Assembly: GCA_022036555.1 (NCBI GenBank)
Contig: CM039130.1
Location: 18,311,937 to 18,375,936 of the forward strand
Direction of reading: 5' to 3'
Length of the DNA: 64,000 nt
DNA from: Microstegium vimineum
Lineage: Eukaryota > Streptophyta > Magnoliopsida > Poales > Poaceae
The position numbers and the translations under genes were made by a program. The notes beneath the pieces are model-generated. The model was not told the DNA's origin and searched no databases. It saw nothing but the letters and a program-made list of their open reading frames with translations. This document shows, one piece after another, positions 1 to 11,599 of this stretch (the stretch's first letter is position 1; each line of letters begins with the position of its first letter).

Positions 1-1
1 C

Positions 2-2518
2 TCCAAGATTGACCTTCGTTCTGGATATCATCAATTGAAGATCTGTGCCAGTGATATTCCAAAGACAACTTTCACCACAAGGTATGGTCTGTATGAGTAT
101 ACCGTTATGTCTTTTGGATTAACCAATGCTCCTGCGTACTTTATGTATATGATGAATAAGGTGTTTATGGAGTATTTGGATAAGTTTGTGGTTGTGTTCA
201 TTGATGATATACTGCTGTTCTCTAAAACTGAGGAGGAACATGCTGAACATCTGAGATTGGTGTTGCAGAAGCTTAGAGATCACAAGTTGTATGCTAAGCG
301 AATCAAGTGTGAGTTCTAGTTGAAGGAAGTTTCTTTCCTTGGTCATGTTGTCTCTAATGGAGGAATCTCTGTTGATCCCAGCAAGGTGAGAGATGTACTG
401 AATTGGAAACCACCCACTAGTGTTACTGAGATCCGCAGTTTTCTTGGTTTGGCTGGTTACTATAGAAGGTTCATTGAAGGCTTTTCAAAACTCGCAAAGC
501 CTATGACAGCCTTATTGGAAAAGAATGCCAAGTTTGTGTGGTCTGATCAATGCCAAGTCAACTTTGAAGAATTGAAGAAGAGGTTGACTACAACACCTGT
601 GTTGATACTGTCAGATCTGAGTAAGAGTTTCTCTATCTTTTGTGATGCTTCTCGTACTGGTTTGGGATGTGTTCTTATGCAAGAAGGCAGAGTTGTTGCT
701 TATGCTTCTAGGCAGTTGAGGAAACATGAATTGAATTATCCTACTCATGATTTAGAACTTGCTGCAGTTGTACATGCATTGAAAATATGGAGACACTATC
801 TGATTGGGCATAAGTGTGACATATATACGGATCACAAGAGTTTGAAATATATCTTCACCCAGTCTGACCTGAACTTGAGACAACGTAGATGGTTAGAACT
901 GATCAAGGATTATGATCTAGATGTGCATTATCACCCGGGGAAAGCTAATGTGGTTGCAGATGCCCTCAGCAAGAAGAGTGGAGTTCATGAGTTGCTTATG
1001 TCAGCCATGTCAGATGAGTTGTGTGATGAGTTTGAATGCTTGAACTTGGGTTTCATTGTCAATGCAGCAGAGATGGTGATGGAACCTACTCTTGAACAGG
1101 AGATCCGAGAAGGTCAGTTGCAGGATGCGAAACTAAAGGAGATAGCAGAGAATCTGGTAATTGGTAAGTCACCTGGTTTCCGCATGGATGAAAATGGAAC
1201 TTTGTGGTTTGGTAATCGTTTATGTGTACCTGATGATAAAGCTTTGAGGCAAATGATTTTGCGTGAAGCTCATGAGTCTGCTTATTCTATTCATCCTGGA
1301 AGTACTAAGATGTATATGGATGTGAAAGAGAAGTTTTGGTGGGTTGGATTAAAAAGAGATATAGCTGAGTATGTAGCTTTGTGTGACACTTGTCAGAAGG
1401 TTAAAGCTGAACATCAGCGACCTGCTAGTTTGTTGCAACCTATGAAGATACCTGAATGGAAGTGGGAAGAAGTTGGTATGGATTTCATTGTTGGGTTACC
1501 CCGTACCCAGCGAGGTTATGACTCTATATGGGTAATAGTTGATCGTCTGACCAAGGTAGCTCACTTTTTACTAGTCAAGACAAAGTACAATGGTGCTCAG
1601 TTAGCAGAATTGTATATGGAACGGATAGTATGTTTGCATGGAGTTCCAAAGAAGATTGTGTCTGATAGAGGTACTCAGTTCACTTCAAATTTTTGGCACA
1701 GTGTACATAGAGCTTTGGGAACTAAGTTGAACTTTAGTACTGCATATCATCCTCAAACACATGGTCAAACCGAAAGAACTAATCAGATATTGGAAGATAT
1801 GTTGAGAGCTTGTGCATTGCAGTATGGTACTAGTTGGGATCAGAGTTTGCCCTATGCAGAGTTCTCATACAACAACAGTTATCAGCAGAGTATCAAGATG
1901 GCACCGTTTGAGGCACTGTATGGTCGTAAGTGTAGAACACCATTGTTTTGGAATCAAACAGGTGAGACACAAGTGTTTGGTGCTGATGTACTCAGAGATG
2001 CTGAGGATCGTGTGAGAGTGATCCGAGAAAGTTTGAGAATAGCACAGTCGAGACAGAAGAGTTATGCCGATAATAGGAGAAGAGACTTGTCTTTTAATAT
2101 CGGTGATTACGTCTATCTCAAGGTATCACCAATGAGAAGTGTAAAAAGGTTTAACATGAAAGGCAAGCTAGCACCAAGGTATGTTGGACCGTTTAAAGTG
2201 TTAGCCAGACATGGTGAAGTTGCTTATCAGTTGGAACTACCTGAGAATTTATCCGGAGTCCATGATGTCTTTCATGTGTCACAACTTAAGAAGTGTTTGA
2301 GAGTACCAGAAGAGCAAATACCTTTGAATGATCTTAATGTTGCTGATGATCTAACTTATGAAGAGTACCCCATTAAGATTCTTGAAACAGCTGAAAGGGT
2401 AACCAGGAGCAGAGTCATTAAAATGTGTAAGGTACAGTGGAATCGGTACTCTGAGGCAGAAGCAACCTGGGAAAGAGAAGATGAGTTGAGAAAGTCATAC
2501 CCACAGTTGTTTGAGTAA
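2..2518 (+). pseudogene. Tekay pol: RT (partial), RNase H, integrase, chromodomain
   Basis: One frame runs from base 2 to the stop at 2516-2518 and is broken once, by TAG at 317-319 where TGG (Trp) is expected just after the RT core. RT shows FIDD at about 197-208. RNase H carries its acidic residues near 644 (CDAS), 755 (LELAAV), 830 (TDHKSL) and 959 (VADALS). Integrase has an HHCC zinc site (about 1271-1400) and a D,D,35,E core at 1481 (GMDF), 1664 (SDRG) and 1772 (QTER). A GPY/F-type module follows (RYVGPF), and the last ~55 residues are a chromodomain (VQWNRYSEAEATWE) that would steer insertion to marked chromatin. Apart from the single nonsense codon and the missing start the frame is clean, so the copy is fairly young. 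It belongs with the 3' LTR that begins 44 bases after its stop. Confidence 0.93.
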
Positions 2519-2546
2519 GCCAGCTAATCTCGGGAATGAGATTCTT

Positions 2547-2560
2547 TTAAGGGGGGTAGA
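2547..2560 (+). other. Polypurine tract of the Tekay element
   Basis: A purine run (TTAAGGGGGGTAGA) lies immediately before the LTR start. It is the usual primer site for plus-strand DNA synthesis and fixes the orientation and the LTR boundary. Confidence 0.85.
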
Positions 2561-2562
2561 TT

Positions 2563-5502
2563 TGTAACACCCAAAATTTTGCATGTTTTTGAAATAGAAT
2601 AAAATTGTTTTTATTATGCTTCTTGCTATGCATTGAATATAATTAAGCTATAAATGTTTTGGTATATTAAAATTTTGTCATATAGTAACATGTGGTGCAT
2701 TGCATGCTGGTGCATTCTATTTTTGTTTGAGTGTTTATGAAAAGTATCCAAATCTGAGTTTGAAAATTTATTTGGAAATTCATTTGAAAAATCATTTCTG
2801 GAAATTTCAAATGCATTTCTTTCCCCTCTCCTATTCTTTTGACCCATCTGGCCCAAGGCCACTCCCTCTCTTCCCTTGCTCGGCCCGACAACCGGCCAAG
2901 AGACCCAGCCCGCAGTGGCCTTCCCCCTCTCCCCCTTTCCTCTCTGGGCCGACGGCCAAAGCCCAGCGCGGATGAGCCCGCACTCCTCCTCGCGCCACTG
3001 ACCGTCCGGGGCCCCAAGTCAGCGCCTCTCCCCTTCCTTCCTTTTCTTCCCTGAGCCGCTGACCTCTCGGTCCCACGCATCAGCGCCCTCCTCCTCTTCT
3101 TCCCGTAGCCGAGCAGGACTCGACGAGCAGAGCTCGAATCGAGCGCATCCAATCCCGAGCTTCACGGGATTTCTTCCCTTAAGCCGCTCGGGCTACGCCT
3201 TTATAGCGGCCGCGTATTCCCTTCTGCCCAGACTTCCCATCTATTCGACAACCGGGCTTCGCCCTAGCTCGTACAGAGCTTCCCGAGCGCGAAGTTCCAC
3301 CGCAGCCGCCATTGAAGCTCTTCCGAGCGCCTCCGTCGTTCTCACGCCCCCACTGTCTTCGGAACACGGTACGGAGCACCGCGGTCTCTCCTCCATCCTC
3401 GTTTTCTCCTGGGATAGCCCTCACCGTCTTGCCATCGGGTGCAGGGATCCCACGCCCGCCTGAGCACGCCGCGAGCCGCCCCTGTTCCTCGTTTGCAAGC
3501 GCGAAACGCCCAGGTGAACTCGCCCTTCCTCCCTATCTCTCCTGGTGTCCTCAGTTGATCCAATCGTGGCCCGTAGGGTCGCATCCGCATGCGCCGCCGA
3601 CCTCCCCGCCAGCATCCATGGCGAGCTGCCGCGCCTGCTCCCTGTTCTCAGCCGGCACCACCCTGTTCCTTCCCCTTTCTACTGCAACCGTCCGATCTCA
3701 GATGAACGAATGGGATTAGAAGATACCCCTTCGGGGTCACTTTTGTTAAAGAGACCCTGGAAGATTCCAGTCTCAACCCGCCGTCCTTTGGCGCAAAGCC
3801 GGAATGCGCTTCTCCTTTTGGGAAACGTTTTTACCTTTCTGATTTTGTTTTAATTAAAATAAAATGAAAATCGTAATTTCAGTTTTGCCACTCAAATTCA
3901 AAATCCCCTATCTTCTTCATTTTAAATCCTTTTTGATCCATTCAAGTTGCGTTAGGTTCGTAATAAAGTTCTCTTTATGTTAAAACCTCTGTTAGTTAGA
4001 TTTGAAAAAGTTTATTTTCGCGTTTAGGTTTAAAGTAATATCTCTGTATAGGAAAACCCGTTTATTTCCTAACTTCGTCGTCCTAGCTCCGTTTTGCGTG
4101 AACGAAACATCGATGTGATCGTAGGGTTACGTAGATTAGTTTTATAAACTTTTCATCTTGTTTTATTAATGTTGGTGTACTGTTCTAATCATAGCTTTGT
4201 TTGCTTCGTGTATGATTGCCCGTTGATTGAATGGTGTTGATTGTTGATCGGAATAGACGTTGAGCAATCCGTTGAAGAGTCAGAGTTTCTTCTTGATCAA
4301 GATCAGCAAGAGTTCTTCGAAGAAGGCAAGTATAACATGGGATTATCCTTGTTGTCCTATTCACCATTAATATAACTCATATGCATGATTCCTTGTTTAC
4401 CATAGATGAATCCTAGTGATTGTTACCCTGAATACCTTGTCACCTATGATTTGATCCACCACATATGATTAGTATTGCTAGCGCTCATATCAGATGTACA
4501 TGATCTTAATTGTTAATGACTATATGCAATAATGGTAAAACTTGCTTTTTAGCAACATATGATTATAAGGCTTATCTGTCGGCAAAAGCTGGGATATACA
4601 GTACAACCACGAGGGCTATTATGGCTCTGGCTTTAGCAAAGTATGGGGACCTTTTCTAGCTTGTCAGTGGTTACCTTTATGGCGCAAATAGGAGCGTGCC
4701 AAGACGGGTATAGTGTGGTTCCTAATCTACAGGCCAGCCGCGAAGGAGTGTGACCGTAGACAGGTTGGCTCTACATCCCCCTGCCACGAGCCTTGCGGCC
4801 CTGACTTGTTAGACGAACCCTTGGAAGGCTTCACAGTGTACCCTGCCCGCTCACCTCGGTAGTGTTTTGGGAGTCATGACCCGGGCATATGGGCAATCAC
4901 GACTCGTGGGTAAAGTGTACACCTCTGCGCGGAGTTAATAAACTATCATGATAGCCGTGCTCACGGACACGAGCGGCTCGGAAAACTCACAGAATTATTG
5001 GGTTCTTACTTCTATGTGGCTTATGCATGTGTTATTTATTTATTGTATATCTCTGTCATTTACTTTATGATCATGGATATTTGAGCTTATGCAAAATACC
5101 TTATCAATGGTTGATATTAATATGAATTTGATCTACTTAAAATGCTTACCGCTATGAACCCTGCATATCCTTTTGAGCTTCATAAACCCCGTGTTATATT
5201 TGTTGAGTACGTATGTGCTCACCCTTGCATTCAAACACCACAGATGGAGATTGGGTTGATGACTACCGCAATGAGTACTAGACTTGGAGTCAACCAGTCA
5301 ACCAGTCCCTTTGGAGCTTCCGCAGTTATCTTCGTTTAGTTAAAGTTATTTGTTTCAGACTATGTAATGAATATTTATTCGCTATGTAATAAGCACTGTG
5401 ATGGTACTCTTTCCTCATTTGTCAACTTATGTGTGTGACTATTCCTGGGGTGCACATGAGCCTTTTATGCACTTGTTTTTGTTCTTGAAAACGGGTGTGA
5501 CA
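2563..5502 (+). repeat. Tekay 3' LTR (2.94 kb)
   Basis: It starts TGTAACACCC after the polypurine tract and ends GGTGTGACA, giving the TG...CA ends. From about 2830 to 3720 it is strongly GC-rich. Inside this block, near 3200, is a degraded TATA-like site (TTTATAG) that aligns with a clean TATAAATA in the related solo LTR at 52444-52451. The second half (3840-5500) is AT-richer and shares long stretches with the solo LTR, including the CTCTGCGC/ACTATCATGATAG segment near 4920-4955. Open frames inside the GC-rich block are compositional and I do not call them genes. Confidence 0.9.
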
Positions 5503-6350
5503 GAATCTAAACCCTTCATATAGGTCGGTTTGATCCAACGACCCATGTTCATTATAAGCAAGGCCCTGACCCCCCTGAGGATCATCTCATCTCATTATTA
5601 TTCTCCAGAGCAAAAGCTAGGGTTTCAATTAGATGTAGAGAAGGAGAGAGGTCCCTCTAGTTGTCTAGATCTAGTTCTTCTAGTTCTAGTTCATCTAGTT
5701 GTAATTAGAGGTGAGAGAGAGAGGAGAAGAGAGCTAGGAGGAGCCGGATCTGTCGGATCTTCCTCAACATTGTACCTTTGCAGCATCTAGTTCTGAGCAA
5801 TCTCTAGGTTCTTCATTTATTTCTAGGTATCTTATTTCAGTTCTTACTTTATTCTATTTACGGGATCTCCGCTAGTATTGAGTGCTCTAGTTTTCATATG
5901 GGATTAGAGTAGTAAGCGATAGTGTAGATGTGGTGTCTAGACTAGAGTTTACCTGAGTTTGCGCTCAATCCTACGGATAGTTGTGGTAGCCCTAGGGGTG
6001 ACAGCTCTATAAGACCTTTGTAGTCCACCACGTTTGGGTTGGTGTTTTCATAGAGCTTTTGGCAGCCTCTCCCGACTACCTTTTTCTCAGTCTTTACCGA
6101 GAGTCGGGAAGGTACTGTTGCTCCAAAGTAAGTAGAGTATAGTGGGCCTTTGATTAGATAGAACCCCTTAGAAAACTCTAAAATCTCTCTCTACCGAGTT
6201 ATCTTATCTATCCTTGGATGCTCTTAGTTCTTCTCTAGTACACTTCACGTTCCCCGTGGAAATCGATACCCTTGGAATACTCTCGGGTGAAAGCTATAGT
6301 GGTATCCGTGCGCTTGTGGATTTATCTGTTTGCGTTAAGAAATACCAACA
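5503..6350 (+). repeat. Athila-type LTR fragment, cut by the Tekay insertion
   Basis: It is nearly identical in layout to the right two thirds of the Athila2 LTRs (46347-47621 and 57267-58552): the GAATCTAAACC start, the CTAG-rich stretch, the GGCAGCCTC...CGACTACC segment and the end AAGAAATACCAACA. No Asp-type primer site follows, so it is a solo LTR or a 3' LTR whose left part is outside the window. On the right it abuts GAGTC, which belongs to the minus-strand LTR fragment and is the expected target duplication. Confidence 0.85.
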
Positions 6351-6714
6351 GAGTCCGTATGAAGTCGGGATAACCGTCACATGGTTGAACTCTTTTGAAG
6401 TCCAAATTCAACTTTGAAAACGTATTCGACTTGGAGTCTTCTTTTCTGGAGACCAAAGTGACTGGTGGCCTAGTGGAGGACATTAGGAATACTTGGATTT
6501 GGTCGCCAATCAATTTCATTAACTATCCATGCTTTCCATATGCAATCTAACCTTCGCTTGATCCATGTAAGTAACTCTAAAAATAAAAATATACACACTT
6601 CATGGTGCAACACCCATTCCTCAAATATATCAATGATAAACCTTATCTAGAAGAGTTGCATCTTTGGTTTAGCAGTGATTAACATGGTCATATCTAAGTC
6701 GGTGATGTCCTCTT
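6351..6714 (-). repeat. LTR fragment of the N1/R gag-only family, inverted
   Basis: Read on the minus strand it matches the first part of the N1 LTR (31870-32260): a GAGGACATCA start, a GATATGACCATG segment, and the GTGCTCCTAACGTCC and GACTTCATACGGACTC regions. It is clearly more diverged than the two N1 LTRs are from each other. It meets a plus-strand fragment of the related R LTR near 6714, so this joint is an inversion or an old rearrangement. Confidence 0.8.
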
Positions 6715-6840
6715 CAACGTGCCACCCAAAACTTTATAATTAGCCACCGTCGCTCTCATTAGAATTTGGGTTTGGTTATGTTATTGTTTTCCTCATGAAA
6801 CAATTATTGTTTGTTACAACCTTATCTCCAAAATCGCTTG
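6715..6840 (+). repeat. R element 5' LTR, left piece
   Basis: It aligns with 43090-43207 in the 3' LTR of R. T1 is inserted right after CGCTTG. The same LTR resumes at 19612 with CTTGCTATGAAC, and the uninterrupted relative reads GATTGCTTGCTATAAAC. Confidence 0.7.
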
Positions 6841-7873
6841 TGTTGACACCGTTTTTTCGGCATGTGTCAAATGAGGTAAGACTTGCATTGATCGGTAGCT
6901 TTATTCTATCGACATCGGCAGGTTATCGGTTAACGTTACCGATGAGAATGAATTCTACAAATGAATAAGTTTGTTGCCGATGGAAGCTGAACAATAGCAG
7001 TGGTTGCCGATAAGGGTCTTGCCGATAAGGATTAATTGGTGAAGACAAGTTACCAGAAGTGCAAGGTTGCCGATTGGGAAATATTGCCGATGCCGATGGG
7101 CATGGAGTGACGATGTCGATGGGCACAGGGTGATGTGGCGGTTGACGTCAACGGAAGATTGCCGATGGAAATAGAAGGAAGTTGCGGATAGAAGAGTCTA
7201 TCGATGGAAAGTTTCATCGAAGAGAAGATATAAGGAAACTGGTAATCTCATACCAGTATTGTTATAGAAGTTTGAGTCCGGCTCTTGCACGAGTCATTTA
7301 TTTCTTTAAAAATAGAAGTGTCTGTTTAGGAAAATCGTATTGTTATTTGAGTTCGACTCCTGCGCAAGTCAGTTATTTCCTTTAAAGTAGGAGTTTGTTT
7401 TATTTAGGAAAGGTGCAAGTCATGTTTGTCTACAACTCCTATTGCTGGAGTATAAATATGTACCTAGGGGTCGTGAGAAAACAACAATCAATCTATCAAA
7501 CAAATCAATTACTCTTATTTACTTTCAATGCAATTTACCCTTTTATCGCATTAGTCTTAGTTTATCTATGAGTTCTTCAAGCTTCGACGGGCTGCATCAC
7601 CTTGATGTCCGTCAAACCCTTGCAAGTTCCGCGTGGGAGTAATCTGAGCTTTGACATCCGGGCGCATCGCTGTTGTCTCGTTCAGCTCTGCTCTAGTTAC
7701 CCTGATCAAGTCTGAGTCTTGACATCTGGGCGTATCGCCATTGTCTTGATTGGATCTTGTTCTAGTTATCGTCCTTGTCGATTAACTGGTCAAATCGACT
7801 GGCACACCCTCGAAAATCGAATTCGGGTAATAGCCCGAGGTGTTCGCAGATCCTGACGGTTTTTGTGTCAACA
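6841..7873 (+). repeat. T1 5' LTR (1033 bp)
   Basis: TG...CA ends with a nine-base inverted end TGTTGACAC/GTGTCAACA. It is 64 bases longer than the 3' LTR. The extra stretch lies between two GGTTGCCGAT copies (about 7010-7075), so the 3' LTR lost it by deletion between short direct repeats. It carries many CCGAT cores. Confidence 0.92.
7451..7458 (+). promoter_or_regulatory. TATA box of the T1 LTR promoter
   Basis: TATAAATA, in GGAGTATAAATATG. The same site is conserved in the 3' LTR at 19189-19196. Confidence 0.7.
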
Positions 7874-7880
7874 CCTATTT

Positions 7881-7900
7881 TGGCACACCCGGTGGGACCA
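7881..7900 (+). other. Primer binding site of T1
   Basis: TGGCACACCCGGTGGGACCA begins seven bases after the LTR end. A TGG start matches the CCA end of a tRNA, and GGCRCRCCCGGTGGGAC is typical of grass Tat elements. I do not assign the tRNA. Confidence 0.75.
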
Positions 7901-7913
7901 TTATACATGTATC

Positions 7914-10835
7914 ATGGGTGATAACTCCGACGTTAACCAGAGGAACGTCATCGAAGTCTCCGAAGCCGATCTAAAAGATGATCAGAGGCTGGCTATGGAG
8001 CGGGCTATGGAGGAGTACAAGCAATTGTATCTGAAGTCCTTCAGCCTAAGCAGGAGCGGCGAAGCCATTCAGAAGCAAGATCCGTCGTTGCCGCGGCAGG
8101 TCACATATGATGCCAATCCTAGTAAGTTGCAAGAGATGGTTAATTCTTCCTTAAATCAAGCATTAATTAGCCACTCCAATGTGTTGTCCAATACTATGTA
8201 CAATGTTGTTATGCAATCATTCAAAGAAGGACATGCACCTCAGTATGTTGGTCCAGCGTATCATCAACCTGGATCAGCATCTATAAACCCATCGGCAGCC
8301 CCAATGACGTCTTCCACTCCCGTAGATCTGTCTGCCGATGTGGCTACACCACCAAGGCTATGTCCTGAAAGCATCACCAAGCATAGTGCAGATCCGGTGG
8401 CGTCGGCAATGTCGGGACCTATTATCCAAGATCATCCAGCTCCTACCAACTGGTGGGATTACGGTATGCCTTCAAATCTATCCGCTGGTTCCAATCTGGT
8501 GCAGGGAGGCAGTTCAGCTTGGAAGGGCTCCATGGCATCGGCAATGCAATCACAGCCGATGATCCCTATGATGCATTACTCTACGTCTTCTCCAACTGTA
8601 CAAGTGCCATCAGAAGATTTCCAGGTGGTGATTCCTAAAGTACCTCTGATGCCACCATCGGCGAATTCTGCGCCAATGCAGCACAGTATAGCAACTGGAA
8701 GTCAACCTGTGGTTGTAAATCCTCAAGCCGGAGTACTAGCGCATCAAGTTAACCAATTTGTTGATTACTCTAAGGTGCAGGAGCAGCAGGTGCTAGTCAG
8801 CTATCAGACATCGGTAAGTCACATGCCGATGATTCATAATCCTGGATGGACTAGTCAGCCGCCGGTTCAACAACCTGGCGTACTAATGTATCAGTATGGA
8901 AGTCCAGCAAACACTCAGAGTAGACCATCGGTACAGCAAGCGATGAATATGATGACTCAACCTAATCCAGTAAGTGTGCAAAACTATCCATCGGTAAATC
9001 AGCCGATGCATAACGTCTAGATGACTGGTGCTACGCCCGTGACAACTACTCCGCATCATCTCCTACCAAGACCTGAAGGGGCGCATCAGCCCGCTCCACC
9101 AGTCAACAACCAGCCAATGAGTCGGCAAGAGCAGAATACATATTGTACCGATAAGATTGCCGAAGTGATGAAGGAACAATTCGGCATTAAGCCTAAGGTT
9201 AACACATACTCTTATCGGACGCCATATCCTTCGTCGTATGACTTAATTCCTCTCCCAAATCGGTACAAAGTGTCTGATTTTACCAAATTCTCCGGCCAAG
9301 ATGACATGTCAACAATGGAGCACATTAACCGCTTCATTATCCAGTGTGGAGAAGCTGCCAGCAGAGAAGAGCTAAGAGTGAGATTGTTCTCATCATCGTT
9401 GTCTGGATCGGCATTCACATGGTTTATTTCATTGCCTCCAAACTCTGTAATCACATGGGTCGATCTAGAGAGGCAGTTTCATAAATACTTCTTCGCTGGC
9501 ATACATGAGAAGAAGATTACCGATTTGGTTAAGCTGAGGCAACGTAACGACGAATCGGTGGAAAACTTTGTTCAGAGGCTGCGAGACATAAAGAACAAGT
9601 GCTACAACCTGGTACTTGATGATCGGCAACTGGCAGATTTGGCTTTCCAAGGACTACTGCCGCATATCAAAGATAAGTATCTGTCTTAAGAATTTGAAAG
9701 CCTGAGTCATCTGGTGCAAAGGATTGCCGATCAAGATATCAAAACCTTTGAACCCAAGAAGACTTGGAATAAGAAGGTGACCTTCATTGGGCAAGAAGAA
9801 GATTCCGGGTCAGATGAAGAGCTAAGCATCGGTGCGGCCGATTGGGTGAATGATAAGAAATCTGTGTCTTGTCCATTTGGCCAGAAGGAAGCTGAAAGGT
9901 TCACCTTTGACATCACTAAGGCCGATAAGATGTTTGACTTGTTACTTCAAGAAGGGCGAATCAAGTTAGCGCCTAACCAAGTGATTCCATCGGCCGAAGA
10001 GCTCAGAAAGATCAGGTATTGCAAGTGGCACAATGCGACTTCGCACAGTACCAATGACTGCAAAGTATTCAGGCAGTAGTTGCAGTCAGAAATTGAATCT
10101 GGACGAATCAAATTTGAAAATTTGAAAGTCTAGAAACCAATGAAGATTGATCAGCATCCGTTTCCAAATAATATGGTGGAAACTAGTGGAAAAACTAAAG
10201 TGCTGACATCGGAAGCTGCCAGAAAGAATGCATCGGTAGATCCTAACCATCAAGTAGCTGAGCATGATGAGAGGAGGTTTGCCGATGACAGAAAGGGCAA
10301 GAAAGTTGCCGATGAAGGTAGCAATGCCAACAGGGCTCTTGGTGTTGTAATCACGCATAAGCAGTAAAGGCGAGAGTATCGGCAATCGCGAGAGGAGCGG
10401 CATCGGCAGGAAGAAGAAAAGTACCAAGAGTGGCTTCGGCATAAAGACCATTGGATGTGCCCCTTCTTTGTTCACTGCTGGGAAGAAGGCATCAAGCTAC
10501 CTACTGCCGATAATTGTCCTGAATGCAATGGATATTACACTGCCGATCGGTCAGAAAAGAAACCTTGCTTTGACGATCGAGCATCCAGGTATGCTAGGCC
10601 ACTCAGAGAAAAGAAATCGGCACATGACCGACTGGGGGGCAAGCTCAGCACGCATAACAGGCTTGGCAGGCATGTTGATCAAGAGGAGCTTGAGGAGAGG
10701 GCCAATGCAAGAGTGCCCGATGAAGAAATATTCTCCAGAGATCCAAAATCGGGAGAGGTGCCGATGCAAGTAGTGAGAAACAACACCAACCTGTTTGGAA
10801 AACCAAGCTTCTTCAATGGTGCCCTAAGGGTCTGA
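7914..10835 (+). pseudogene. T1 gag (capsid/nucleocapsid), interrupted
   Basis: One frame starts at ATG 7914 (MGDNSDVNQRN) and continues with in-frame stops at 9018, 9687, 10077, 10131 and 10365 to a frame change near 10817. The first ~380 residues are a low-complexity P/S/Q/M-rich arm. The capsid core lies at about 9250-9690: F..FSGQDDMSTMEHINRF, then SGSAFTWFISLPP and a W.DLERQFHKYF segment. Near 10450-10535 is the motif CPFFVHCW...CPECNGYY, a cysteine/histidine knuckle kept in grass Tat elements. Particle assembly and RNA binding are the family roles. Several stops look like single transitions (CAG to TAG and similar), as expected in a methylated silent copy. Confidence 0.88.
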
Positions 10836-11511
10836 CGAAAACTCAGAAAAGGAGAATTCAGCGCGAACGCCGAAATGACTTGTATGACAATGAAGATCCT
10901 TCAAGGGAAAAGCAGTGGAGGCCAAAACGCAAGGATAGGGATCCATCGGCAGAAATCAATATGGTCGTCATATTGCCGATGGAGTTCATGGCGCCTGTCA
11001 GCGATGATGAAGAAGCTGCTGAAATGGCACAATTGGTGTTGGATCCTATGGCGGCTGTCTTTGAGAAACCTGCTGATGATGAAAGGCAGCACCTAAGGGC
11101 TCTGTTCATTAAGGGCAAAGTAGATGGACAACCTGTAACGAAGATGCTGGTGGATTGTGGGGCGTTAATCAACATAATGCCATACGTCATGTTCAGGAAG
11201 CTTGGAAAAGGTGACCAAGACTTAGTCAAAACAGACATGAAGCTCAATGACTTTGAAGGCAATGTGTCACCAGCCATGGCAGCCGTATGTGTTGAATTGA
11301 CCATCGGCAATTTTTTGTGATTAGTGGCAAAGGCACCTACAACTTGCTCCTAGGAAGGGATTGGATCCATGCCAATTGCTGTATTCCTTCCACCATGCAT
11401 CAAAGCCTCGTGCAGTGGGTCGGAGACAAGATTGAAGTCGTCCGGAGTGAAACTCCGTCAACCATCAGCAGAATCGGAGACTTACGAGCAAACCAGGTGC
11501 ATATCAGGTGA
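10810..11511 (+). pseudogene. T1 aspartic protease region
   Basis: After a frame change near 10817 the frame opens with WCPKGLTKTQKRR, the usual link between gag and protease in this lineage. The active-site motif is LVDCGALINIMPY (about 11149-11187); most relatives have D-S-G or D-G-G, so Cys in the middle is unusual. The frame shifts again in a T-run at about 11311-11316. The protease C-terminal motif then appears in the next frame as YNLLLGRDWIH (about 11340-11372), ending at 11511. Two frame changes and several nearby stops mean it is not translatable as a unit. Confidence is high for identity, none for function. Confidence 0.85.
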
Positions 11512-11599
11512 AGCTTGGGACACTGAGTTCCTCAAAGTTGCCGATTACCGCATTACACCGATCCAAGCAGTCGGTCCTGAAGAAGAGTTTTAATGGATT

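Larger units (their letters stand above)
1..5502 (+). mobile_element. Tekay-type chromovirus (Ty3/gypsy), 3' part
   Basis: The window opens inside reverse transcriptase and continues through RNase H, integrase and a C-terminal chromodomain, then a polypurine tract and one long 3' LTR. The 5' LTR, gag, protease and the start of RT lie outside the window. A chromodomain fused to integrase and an LTR near 3 kb starting TGTAACACCC fit the Tekay (Del) chromovirus lineage. The insertion split an Athila-type LTR whose right part resumes at 5503, so the target duplication is expected to be GAATC, but its left copy is not in view. A solo LTR of the same family lies at 49795-53231 on the other strand. 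Confidence 0.9.

Noticed and set aside
2626..3853. Several overlapping open frames on both strands in the GC-rich part of the Tekay LTR
   Set aside because: They exist because GC-rich sequence has few stops. No motif, no agreement with frames of the related solo LTR, and the region is LTR.
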